Shown one piece after another: positions 55,154 to 62,351 of a stretch of DNA of 64,000 nucleotides; position 1 is the stretch's first letter; each line of letters starts with the position of its first letter. The notes beneath the pieces are model-generated. The model was not told the DNA's origin, searched no databases, and saw nothing but the letters and a program-made list of their open reading frames with translations. Both the position numbers and the translations under genes were made by a program. This DNA is from JABMQB01 sp963678235 (GTDB lineage: Bacteria > Bacteroidota > Bacteroidia > Bacteroidales > Prolixibacteraceae). Location: the NCBI GenBank assembly GCA_963678235.1, contig OY782766.1, forward strand, positions 1,860,001 through 1,924,000, given 5' to 3'.

Positions 55154-56947
55154 TCAAACTAGCTTTATGGAATCAAACTTACACTTCTCGAAACACACGC
55201 CACATTTGATACACAACGACTGATCGATGTAATGCGGGGTCCTGCGTTCGCCTGTAATTGCACCCACCGGACAATTCCTGAAACACAATGTACACCCGGT
55301 ACATTTATCTTCGTCGATTACATATTGCAATAAAGCCTTACATTGCCCTGCCGGACATTTTCCGTCTTTTACATGTGCACGATACTCCTCTTCAAAATTA
55401 TTAATGGTTGACAGTACCGGGTTTGGTGACGATTGTCCCAAACCACACAATGATGTATCTTTAATAACGTTGCTTAAAGTACTTAAACGTTCAAGGTCTT
55501 CTTCCGTACCTTTACCTTCGGTAATTTTTTCAAGGATTTCATACAAGCGTTTATTCCCAATCCTGCAAGGCGTGCATTTACCACAGGATTCCTCAAGTGT
55601 GAATTCAAGATAGAATTTTGCAATGGAAACCATACAGTCATCTTCATCCAAAACGATCATTCCACCCGATCCCATCATTGATCCAGCTTCTACTAAATTA
55701 TCGTAATCAATTGGAGTATCGAGGAAATCTTTGGTCAAGCATCCACCAGAAGGGCCACCAGTTTGCACTGATTTAAATTCTTTTCCTCCTTTAATCCCTC
55801 CACCAATGTCGTAAATAACTTCCCTAAGGGTTGTTCCCATTGGCACTTCGATTAATCCAACGTTGTTTATTTTTCCGGCAAGGGCAAAAACCTTGGTCCC
55901 TTTTGATTTCTCAGTACCAATGCTGCTAAACCAATCAGCCCCTTTATTGATAATAACCGGAATATTGGCAAAAGTCTCTACGTTATTAACATTGGTTGGC
56001 TTGCCCAAATAACCAGACTCTGAAGGAAATGGCGGCTTAAATGTAGGTTCACCCCTATGTCCTTCCATGGAATGGATAAGAGCGGTTTCTTCACCACAAA
56101 CAAAAGCTCCTGCACCATATCTAATTTCAAGGTCGAAACAAAAATCCGTACCAAGGATATTATCGCCTAACAAACCATATTCCCGAGCCTGATCAATTGC
56201 AACTTTTAGCCGTTCAATTGCCAGAGGGTATTCTGCCCTAATATAAATCAAACCAATGCTTGCCCCAATGCAGTAACCGCAAATTGCCATGGCTTCCAGC
56301 ACCGAATGCGGATCACCTTCCAATATTGAACGGTCCATAAATGCCCCGGGATCTCCCTCATCGGCATTACAAACCACATACTTCTGATCAGCTTCAGACT
56401 TCTGGGTTATTTCCCACTTTAGCCCAGTAGGAAATCCGCCTCCACCACGACCACGAAGCCCCGATTTTTTAATAATATCGATCACTTCTGTAGGTGTCAT
56501 GTTGGTTATGCAGTTTCCGAGTGCAGCATAACCATCCCTGCCAATATATTCGTCAATAACTTCAGGATCAATAAAACCACAATTTCTTAAAGCGATCCTG
56601 ATTTGTTTTTTATAGAAATCCATTCCTTTTGAAGAATGAACGCTTCCTTTACTTTTTGGGTCTTTATACAGTAATCGCTCAACAGGACGACCTTTAACAA
56701 GGTGTTCTTCCACAATTTCTCCTGTATCATCGGGTGTAACATTTACATAAAAGGTGTTGTCAGGTAAAATCTTGACAATCGGACCCTTCTCACAAAAGCC
56801 AAAGCATCCGGTTAATATAACCTGAACTTCATCTTCAAGCCCACAATTAGTTAAGTGCCTTTCGAGGCGTGTTTTAATTGAGTCACTTTCAGCAGCCTTG
56901 CAACCCGTTCCACCGCATATTAATACATGCATTTTAAAATCGGCCAT
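55154..56947 (-). CDS. hydB: NuoF-like flavoprotein subunit of the bifurcating [FeFe]-hydrogenase (HydB/HndC)
   Basis: A 597-residue protein with an N-terminal [2Fe-2S] thioredoxin-like domain (ICGGTGCKAAESD and LTGCFGFCEKGP), a central NADH/FMN-binding 51-kDa domain (GLRGRGGGGFPTGLKWE, CNADEGDPGAFMDRSILEGD), an SLBB and NuoF 4Fe-4S region (EESCGKCTPCRIGNKRL and a later Cys) and a C-terminal pair of [4Fe-4S] ferredoxin motifs (CTGCTLCFRNCPVG and CIKCGVCFEKC). It is the site where NAD(H) reacts and is the proposed bifurcation centre in homologous enzymes. It lies 18 bases upstream of hydA and 24 bases downstream of the HndB-like gene. Confidence 0.96.
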   Translation of the reverse strand: MADFKMHVLICGGTGCKAAESDSIKTRLERHLTNCGLEDEVQVILTGCFGFCEKGPIVKILPDNTFYVNVTPDDTGEIVEEHLVKGRPVERLLYKDPKSKGSVHSSKGMDFYKKQIRIALRNCGFIDPEVIDEYIGRDGYAALGNCITNMTPTEVIDIIKKSGLRGRGGGGFPTGLKWEITQKSEADQKYVVCNADEGDPGAFMDRSILEGDPHSVLEAMAICGYCIGASIGLIYIRAEYPLAIERLKVAIDQAREYGLLGDNILGTDFCFDLEIRYGAGAFVCGEETALIHSMEGHRGEPTFKPPFPSESGYLGKPTNVNNVETFANIPVIINKGADWFSSIGTEKSKGTKVFALAGKINNVGLIEVPMGTTLREVIYDIGGGIKGGKEFKSVQTGGPSGGCLTKDFLDTPIDYDNLVEAGSMMGSGGMIVLDEDDCMVSIAKFYLEFTLEESCGKCTPCRIGNKRLYEILEKITEGKGTEEDLERLSTLSNVIKDTSLCGLGQSSPNPVLSTINNFEEEYRAHVKDGKCPAGQCKALLQYVIDEDKCTGCTLCFRNCPVGAITGERRTPHYIDQSLCIKCGVCFEKCKFDSIKLV

Positions 56948-56971
56948 TATTTGTTAATTTTTGCTAGGTTT

Positions 56972-57367
56972 TTATTCGTCAATGGTTTTAAAGCTAATAG
57001 GGATAACGCCATCCACCAATTCATTTTTATTGATGTAGCGGTCAATTATTTCCTGCGCTTTTGATTTGTTCACATGGCCAAACACAACAGGTTTTTTACC
57101 GGGAATTATTACTTCAACTGTGGGTTCTGCATAACAATATCCCATACATCCGGTTTGCGTTACTACTGAATCAATTGCCTGACGTTCTGTCTCTTCCACA
57201 AAATACTTTAAGGTTTCTTTGGCGCCGGAAGCAATTCCACAGGTTGCCATGCCCACCTTTATTTGTATCAGGTTTTCGGGATGGTCGCTGTTTTCCCGAA
57301 GTTTGATTTTTGACTGGACATCATTCCTTATTTTAATAAGGTCATCCAGTGTTTTAATCTTTGCCAT
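56972..57367 (-). CDS. hndB: HndB-like [2Fe-2S] thioredoxin-like ferredoxin subunit
   Basis: A 131-residue protein of the thioredoxin-like ferredoxin type, recalled as HndB in the four-subunit Hnd hydrogenase of Desulfovibrio. GMATCGIASGAKETL holds Cys43, and VTQTGCMGYCYAEPTVEVI holds Cys74 and Cys78. A typical [2Fe-2S] site has four Cys (C-x4-C plus C-x3-C), and the second of these is replaced here, so a cluster would need a different ligand or might be absent. It is the first of the structural genes, next to hydB. A 94-base gap separates it from the regulatory genes upstream, the widest gap within the cluster. Confidence 0.82.
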   Translation of the reverse strand: MAKIKTLDDLIKIRNDVQSKIKLRENSDHPENLIQIKVGMATCGIASGAKETLKYFVEETERQAIDSVVTQTGCMGYCYAEPTVEVIIPGKKPVVFGHVNKSKAQEIIDRYINKNELVDGVIPISFKTIDE

Positions 57368-57461
57368 TTTTCGAGCTATTTTTCGTTGTTAATAGTTGAT
57401 TGTTTATGGTTGTGAAGTCTTATTTTTTTATACTTCTATTTGTTTGAAATAATAAGAATTC

Positions 57462-58010
57462 TCACGTTGTTATTTTAATTTCTTCCAAATTTGTTTCGAT
57501 CATTGTTTTGAGTGCATTCCAAATTTCAGGATTTGTAATTTGCACTTGCCCCAGCGTTTGAAATATTTCTGAACTACTAATTTTGTATTCACCAAACTGG
57601 GTTATATGCTTGTACGTAAAATTTATTTTTTCATCGGAAATTAGTAACAAGATAAAGGCCTCTGCTAAATCTCCAATGGCTGGTCGGTCAAAATGATTAT
57701 GTTTAAAAGCAGCTTTAACAGTTGTGCCTTCACCTAGCGTGCTTTTAAGTTCAAATGTCCCTTCAGTTTGCTCTGTAATTTGCTTTAAAAGAGACAAGCC
57801 CAAACCAACTTTTCGTGTTTTTCGTGTTGTAAAGAACGGCTGCACGGCTTGTTGCATGACCTCTTCGCTCATCCCAACCCCGTTGTCTTTAATTATGATG
57901 GAGTAAAGGTTTAAACTTTTACTTTCTTCAACTATGATTTCAATCAATGTTGCCTTTGCTTCAATAGAATTGCGCGCAATATCGCTTATATAATCAGCCA
58001 GGTTTTTCAT
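57462..58010 (-). CDS. Histidine-kinase-like ATPase domain protein
   Basis: A 182-residue stand-alone GHKL ATPase. The N box DIARNSIEAKATLIEI, the G1 box DNGVGMSEEV and the G2 box GLGLSLLKQI are present. There is no His phosphorylation domain, no receiver and no membrane segment, so it may be a serine kinase of the anti-sigma type or a kinase that uses a partner. The C-terminal ~60 residues after the ATPase core are unassigned. It overlaps the PHP gene upstream by 4 bases. With the RsbT-like kinase and SpoIIE-type phosphatase nearby it suggests a phosphorylation switch tied to hydrogenase. Confidence 0.85.
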   Translation of the reverse strand: MKNLADYISDIARNSIEAKATLIEIIVEESKSLNLYSIIIKDNGVGMSEEVMQQAVQPFFTTRKTRKVGLGLSLLKQITEQTEGTFELKSTLGEGTTVKAAFKHNHFDRPAIGDLAEAFILLLISDEKINFTYKHITQFGEYKISSSEIFQTLGQVQITNPEIWNALKTMIETNLEEIKITT

Positions 58011-58747
58011 ACAACTTGAATATACCTTCCGAATTTGTTTTGAATTGCCAGTTTTATTTCCGAAAACTGGGGTTTTGTCATATAAAAGGCAGATTTTGCT
58101 TTTCCAATATCATTTAAATAATGTGCATCTGAGCTTTTCATGAATGTTAAATTATCTTCAATTTCATACTTCTTTTTTATGCTACTAATCTCACCGAACG
58201 AATTAAGCCCCAATGCATCAATATGTAAACCAGGAGGAATAAAAGCCAACTGGCTAAAAATACTGTTTACCTGTTTGTTCACATGGGCGGGAATAAAAAC
58301 CCCATCCAAGTTATGAATCATATGTTCAATTTCATCAATCCCTAAATTTAAAGCAACAGAAAGGAGGTTTTTTTCCAACTCTATAATATGTTCGTCTTTG
58401 TCAACCACAACCTGCACACCAAATTTTTCTTCATCATTTTTGATTGCCGGCATATTTTCATCAATGAACAATTGAAATTTATTTAATTGGTCGAATGTTT
58501 CAAAAAAAGCAAGACAATGAACCTCTTCCCTGGTTGTAATTTCTGCACCGCATAACACAAATAAGTTAAATTCCTTTGCAACCTCAACAACAGCTTTACA
58601 ATTTTTTGTTGAATTATGGTCCGTTATCCCAATTATATCAAGGTTCTTTTTTACCGCCTCAAGAACGATTTTTCGCGGGCTCATTTCCAATGAAGCACAC
58701 GGTGACAGTACCGTATGAATATGAAGATCAGCCCAGAACTTCTTCAT
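58007..58747 (-). CDS. PHP-domain protein in the hydrogenase cluster
   Basis: A 246-residue protein of the PHP phosphoesterase superfamily. ADLHIHTVLSPCASLEMSPR has the HxH metal site, DIIGITDHNSTKN has the Asp-His pair, and further His/Asp residues occur in HCLAFF, IPAHVNKQ and KSSDAHYLND, so the trinuclear metal site appears complete. PHP domains cleave phosphate esters (histidinol phosphate, polymerase proofreading, nucleotide phosphates); the substrate here is unknown. PHP genes recur next to HydABC in other fermenters as far as I recall. The gene lies 1 base after the DRTGG gene and overlaps the ATPase gene by 4 bases. Confidence 0.88.
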   Translation of the reverse strand: MKKFWADLHIHTVLSPCASLEMSPRKIVLEAVKKNLDIIGITDHNSTKNCKAVVEVAKEFNLFVLCGAEITTREEVHCLAFFETFDQLNKFQLFIDENMPAIKNDEEKFGVQVVVDKDEHIIELEKNLLSVALNLGIDEIEHMIHNLDGVFIPAHVNKQVNSIFSQLAFIPPGLHIDALGLNSFGEISSIKKKYEIEDNLTFMKSSDAHYLNDIGKAKSAFYMTKPQFSEIKLAIQNKFGRYIQVV

Positions 58748-58748
58748 T

Positions 58749-59084
58749 TTATTTATTTAAAACATTGAACAACTCTCCTGCAATTTCAAAGGTAGTTTTG
58801 GTAGTCCCTAACACCGGGATTCCCTCGTTCTCACTATGGACAATGGTTTCTTTATCAGGCTCCAAGCCGTTCACAAGCAAAACTGCCGCCAAATCTTTAA
58901 GAGATGCTATTGCCAGGACATTCTGGTGGGTTTGCAAGGTTATCCATATACTATTTTCCTGTGCATTCCCCAGAACATCACTTAGTAAATCCGAAACATA
59001 GCCAGTTGTAACTTCATTTTCCAGTCCTTTTTTCCCTGAAAATACTTTCAACCCAAATTTTTCAACGATATCAATAACCTTCAT
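58749..59084 (-). CDS. DRTGG-domain-like protein 2
   Basis: About 111 residues from the Met of MKVIDIVEKFGLKVFSG. The frame is open a further 27 codons upstream, but that part lies inside the 3' end of the sensor-hydrogenase gene. The protein resembles DRTGG domains (a small alpha/beta fold related to CBS-type regulatory domains): EVTTGYVSDLLSDVLGNA, IWITLQTHQNVLAIASLKDL and VLLVNGLEPDKETI are the expected strands and helices. A regulatory or ligand-binding role is likely. It forms a pair with the first DRTGG gene of the operon, which has the same layout. Confidence 0.72.
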   Translation of the reverse strand: MKVIDIVEKFGLKVFSGKKGLENEVTTGYVSDLLSDVLGNAQENSIWITLQTHQNVLAIASLKDLAAVLLVNGLEPDKETIVHSENEGIPVLGTTKTTFEIAGELFNVLNK

Positions 59085-60441
59085 TTCTCGATCCTTTTTT
59101 ATTACAGTCTGCATCAAACCTGTCTTTACCCCATATTTTTTCCAGGTTTTCGAAAGCTCGCGCATTTGAAATTTTGCCTTCTTTTTGCCAACGTTCTTTT
59201 AGAAATACACAATCCGACATTTTTGCTTTCCCTTGCGCCATGTCTTCCGCCAAAGCCTGACAATTGGGGGCACCACATGCACCACAATCGATTCCAGGAA
59301 GCTGACAAATAATTTTTTGAGCTTTGTTCATTCTGGCAATGGCTTCTGCCCTATCGTCGGATAGTCTGAATGCCTGGTTCGGGCGGATTTTTTCAGCAAC
59401 TATTTTTTGTTTTAGCACATCTGTATCCTGATCATTAACAAATATCTTATCAGCTGAAGGATATCTTTTTGCCCTTCTACGAAGCCTTTCAACATTCAGA
59501 AACCGGTTTCCTGAAAGTAAAATTCCGCCAGCACAACTTTGGCTGCATGACCTCAACTCCAACAAATCAATTTCCGGGAGTTTGGCATCTTCAAGATGCT
59601 CTAATATTTTAACTACATTGTGTATGCCATCAATGGCGAGTGCCCTTTTCTTGAACACCTTGGCTTCTCCAGCCGTTAAACTCCATAATATACCTTCCTT
59701 ACTAAGATTAGATCGCAGTGGCGAAGTATCTTCATTTTTAAGCGACGGAACAACCTTCATAATCCGGTTGTAAAAATCATTCATATTAATGATACCATTA
59801 ACAATAGATTCTTTTTCGCCCATTGGCCGTTTCACAGCAGCCATTTTAGCTGAACATGGTGTTACATAAAAAATACCGATCTCATCATCCGCGGCTCCTT
59901 CTGTTTTAAGCTGCTGTATTGCATAATGTGCTGCAAGATCGTGGGGGGCTTTAAGAGGGGCAATATGATTAACAAGACCCGGATATTTGATTTGAATCAA
60001 ACGTACAATGGCAGGGCAGAACGAAGAAATAATAGGCTTCTTTCGGTCGGTTTGCCGGACTAACTCATTTAATGAATCAATAAGCAATTGAATAGGTTGC
60101 TCCACTTCAAAAACATGGGTAAATCCTAGTTTTAGGATACCTTCATAAATTTGATTTTCTGATACCCTCTCCGGAAATTGACCAATCATAACAGAAGGAA
60201 ACAAAGCCACCCTGTATTTAAAATTATGGATTAAACTAAGGTCGTCGTGCTCTAAATAAAATGCATCCGCGGGGCACGCCCTTTTGCAGTTGCCGCAATC
60301 CACACAACGCTCATCGTCAATTCTGGCAATACCATTTACAATCCGAATTGCTTCGGTGGGGCATGCTTTTAAACAATGCGTACATCCGAAGCATTTTTCA
60401 GGATTCACTTTAATTGCATGGTATTTTTTTTGTTTTTTCAT
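59071..60441 (-). CDS. Degenerate [FeFe]-hydrogenase-like iron-sulfur protein (sensor type)
   Basis: A 456-residue protein. Residues 1-65 hold two [4Fe-4S] ferredoxin motifs (CFGCTHCLKAC and CVDCGNCKRAC). Residues ~70-355 are an H-cluster domain: L1 is SSFCPAI (139-145) with Cys142 but Phe141 in place of the proton-transfer Cys, L2 is TPCSAK (194-199) with Cys196, and L3 is RSCSQSCAGG with Cys299 and Cys303. All four [4Fe-4S] ligands of the H-cluster are kept, but the usual Met, Glu and GGGQP residues are lost. Residues ~375-415 hold a further 4Fe-4S site (Cys379, 386, 389, 394, 411). It resembles group C sensory hydrogenases, without their PAS domain. It starts with a 1-base overlap with the RsbT-like gene. 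Confidence 0.88.
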   Translation of the reverse strand: MKKQKKYHAIKVNPEKCFGCTHCLKACPTEAIRIVNGIARIDDERCVDCGNCKRACPADAFYLEHDDLSLIHNFKYRVALFPSVMIGQFPERVSENQIYEGILKLGFTHVFEVEQPIQLLIDSLNELVRQTDRKKPIISSFCPAIVRLIQIKYPGLVNHIAPLKAPHDLAAHYAIQQLKTEGAADDEIGIFYVTPCSAKMAAVKRPMGEKESIVNGIINMNDFYNRIMKVVPSLKNEDTSPLRSNLSKEGILWSLTAGEAKVFKKRALAIDGIHNVVKILEHLEDAKLPEIDLLELRSCSQSCAGGILLSGNRFLNVERLRRRAKRYPSADKIFVNDQDTDVLKQKIVAEKIRPNQAFRLSDDRAEAIARMNKAQKIICQLPGIDCGACGAPNCQALAEDMAQGKAKMSDCVFLKERWQKEGKISNARAFENLEKIWGKDRFDADCNKKGSRNEGY

Positions 60442-60857
60442 TAAAAATAATGCGTCAGTTTAACTGTGGTACCTTTGCCAACCTCACTCGAAATTTCCAT
60501 TTTATCCGAATTCTTTTTCATATTCGGGAGCCCCATTCCTGCACCAAAGCCCATTTCCCGGACTTTAGCTGATGCGGTGCTAAAGCCTATTTGCATTGCC
60601 TTTTCAATATTTGGGATTCCGGGCCCTTCGTCCTTCAATTCAGTTTCTATTTTATCTTCATAAATCGAAACGAAAATATCCCCTTTATAGGCGTGAGCAA
60701 CAATATTTACTTCTGCTTCGTAAAGCGAAACAACTATCTTCCTTATTTTTTTAGGGGAGATATTTAGCTGCTTTAATGCTTTTTTAACATTGCTTGAAGC
60801 TACACCTGCATTGGTAAAATCGCCACCCTCAACTTTAAATGAATATTCTAGTTTCAT
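60441..60857 (-). CDS. RsbT-like serine/threonine kinase (anti-sigma-type GHKL ATPase)
   Basis: A 138-residue protein of the RsbT/RsbW/SpoIIAB ATPase family. The N box is in VVSLYEAEVNIVAHAYKG, the G1 box is ELKDEGPGIPNIEKAMQ, and VREMGFGAGMGLPNMKK closes the ATP lid; the C-terminus ends in strand KGTTVKLTHYF. The MGFGAGMGLPNM form is closer to RsbT than to RsbW. It probably phosphorylates a partner protein or is released to act on one. It lies 1 base after the first DRTGG gene and overlaps the sensor-hydrogenase gene by 1 base. No STAS-domain partner is encoded in the window. Confidence 0.88.
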   Translation of the reverse strand: MKLEYSFKVEGGDFTNAGVASSNVKKALKQLNISPKKIRKIVVSLYEAEVNIVAHAYKGDIFVSIYEDKIETELKDEGPGIPNIEKAMQIGFSTASAKVREMGFGAGMGLPNMKKNSDKMEISSEVGKGTTVKLTHYF

Positions 60858-60858
60858 T

Positions 60859-61212
60859 TTAATACACTGGTTTTAATCCTGCCTCAAACAACAACCCGCT
60901 TGCCCTGAACAATGAATAATCAGTTTCAAGGATTACCATTTTATTATCGGTTGCCAATTGGATCATCTCATCCGATGCGCGTTTCCCCCGAACCAATAAG
61001 ATATATTGTATATCAGCCATTTCGGCTGTCCTAATAGCCTGCAAATTTGCCAAACCACTAATCAGCAACAAGTTTTCGGTGTCCAATGTAAGTACATCGC
61101 TCATTAAATCTGAACTGAATGCCTTTTCAACAAAATTGTCCTTCTTTGCATTCCCACAAACTATTTTTGCATTTACCAATTCCGCTATTTCACTTATACG
61201 AAACGAAGACAT
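60859..61212 (-). CDS. DRTGG-domain-like protein 1 (first gene of the hydrogenase cluster)
   Basis: A 117-residue protein with a similar layout to the second DRTGG-like protein: EIAELVNAKIVCGN, SSDLMSDVLTLDTENLLLISGLAN, AEMADIQYILLVRGK and VILETDYSLFRASGLL. The DLMSDVL motif is shared with DLLSDVL of the other. It is probably regulatory. The gene has an unusually strong Shine-Dalgarno AAAGGAGG (61217-61224) four bases before the ATG, which is rare in Bacteroidota. A TATCTTTG element lies 113-120 bases upstream. It opens the minus-strand transcription unit of about 8.8 kb. Confidence 0.75.
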   Translation of the reverse strand: MSSFRISEIAELVNAKIVCGNAKKDNFVEKAFSSDLMSDVLTLDTENLLLISGLANLQAIRTAEMADIQYILLVRGKRASDEMIQLATDNKMVILETDYSLFRASGLLFEAGLKPVY

Positions 61213-61216
61213 AACC

Positions 61217-61224
61217 CCTCCTTT
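61217..61224 (-). promoter_or_regulatory. Strong Shine-Dalgarno of the first hydrogenase-cluster gene
   Basis: AAAGGAGG lies 4 bases before the ATG on the minus strand. Other genes in the window have only weak sites, so this one stands out. Confidence 0.7.
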
Positions 61225-61324
61225 AATTCGTTTTAATCCAATTCTATTGCATGTTTTTCAACGTATTCCAAAAAATATCAAAAGAATCAGGGTATGAATA
61301 AAATAAATTATTTATTTTTCGATA

Positions 61325-61332
61325 CAAAGATA
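61325..61332 (-). promoter_or_regulatory. -7 element for the hydrogenase cluster
   Basis: TATCTTTG on the minus strand fits TAnnTTTG and would give a 5' leader of about 105 bases before the DRTGG gene. No -33 TTTG is seen at the right spacing, so an activator may be needed. Confidence 0.45.
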
Positions 61333-61424
61333 TGTTATCGCGCCTGTTCATGCTTATGATATTTTATGTCTTTAAGCTTTTACCTTCATATTTATAATGA
61401 ATTAAAATAACGAAATCGCAGAAC

Positions 61425-62351
61425 ATGATATACGAAGAAAAACCACTAAAAAATCAATTGGCAGATGACCCCGAATTGCACCAAAAGATAATTGATGTTC
61501 TTCCGATCCCAATTTTTTACAGAAATACGAATGGTATTTACCTGGCCTGCAATACCGCACATGAAAAATTGATTGGTAAACCCAAAGATCAAATCATTGG
61601 CAAATCGGTTTATGAAGTTCAACCCAAAGAAATTGCGGATATTTTTTCTATTCACGATAAAAAACTACTGGAAAACCCGGGAGAGCAAATTTATGAAACC
61701 AAAATCCGGCATACGGACGGCTCAATGCACGATGTGGTTTTTAACAAAGGGGTAACCCGCGATAAAGACGGGAACGTGGTAGGAATTGTGGGTTCAATAT
61801 CTGACATAACCGATCGGAAACGAGCAGAAAACCGCTTGGAAAAAGCAAAAGAATCAATGATTATTTCTTCGCGCATGCTTCACAAAATTTCGGCAGGAAT
61901 AATTATCGTTGATAAAGATTTTAAAGTGATCGATTCCAACGAAAGTTTTGCGCAATTGATGGGTGAAGAAATTGAGGAGTTGTATGAAACAATTCCTGGG
62001 CTTTTAGGTGCCGATGTTAAAACCCTGGTCCCGGAAATAATCTTTAAAATGATCTCGAACGTTATGACTTCCGGTGAAGATAAATTTGAACGCGATTTTA
62101 AACTACATAACCACCTAATGCATATTTCACTGGTTTCGATTTATAAAAACAGGGTTGTTGGAGCTGTTATCCGGGATATGTCGGAGCCAATGCTTGTACG
62201 TGATGAAATAATAAACCGGGCACAAAGAGTGAACCGGCAAAACATTGAAACCGTACAAAAAATTGCATTCTTGTTGGGCGAAAATGCATCGAAAACCGAG
62301 GAGTTATTAAATTCTATAATCGAATCGTATCATTATGGTGAAAACGAATAG
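61425..62351 (+). CDS. PAS-domain sensor protein, divergent from the hydrogenase cluster
   Basis: A 308-residue cytoplasmic protein with two PAS domains and no output domain. The first (about 20-130) has IIDVLPIPIFYRNTNGIYLACN and ends in a PAC segment GNVVGIVGSISDITDRKRAE. A coiled-coil linker follows. The second (about 155-260) has ISAGIIIVDKDFKVIDSNESFAQLMGE. A C-terminal helix (about 265-303) ends the protein. It overlaps the SpoIIE-type phosphatase gene by 17 bases, implying co-translation and joint work. It probably senses a redox signal or ligand and controls the phosphatase. The group C sensory hydrogenases of other bacteria carry a PAS domain on the same chain, and this protein may supply it in trans. 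Confidence 0.87.
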   Translation: MIYEEKPLKNQLADDPELHQKIIDVLPIPIFYRNTNGIYLACNTAHEKLIGKPKDQIIGKSVYEVQPKEIADIFSIHDKKLLENPGEQIYETKIRHTDGSMHDVVFNKGVTRDKDGNVVGIVGSISDITDRKRAENRLEKAKESMIISSRMLHKISAGIIIVDKDFKVIDSNESFAQLMGEEIEELYETIPGLLGADVKTLVPEIIFKMISNVMTSGEDKFERDFKLHNHLMHISLVSIYKNRVVGAVIRDMSEPMLVRDEIINRAQRVNRQNIETVQKIAFLLGENASKTEELLNSIIESYHYGENE

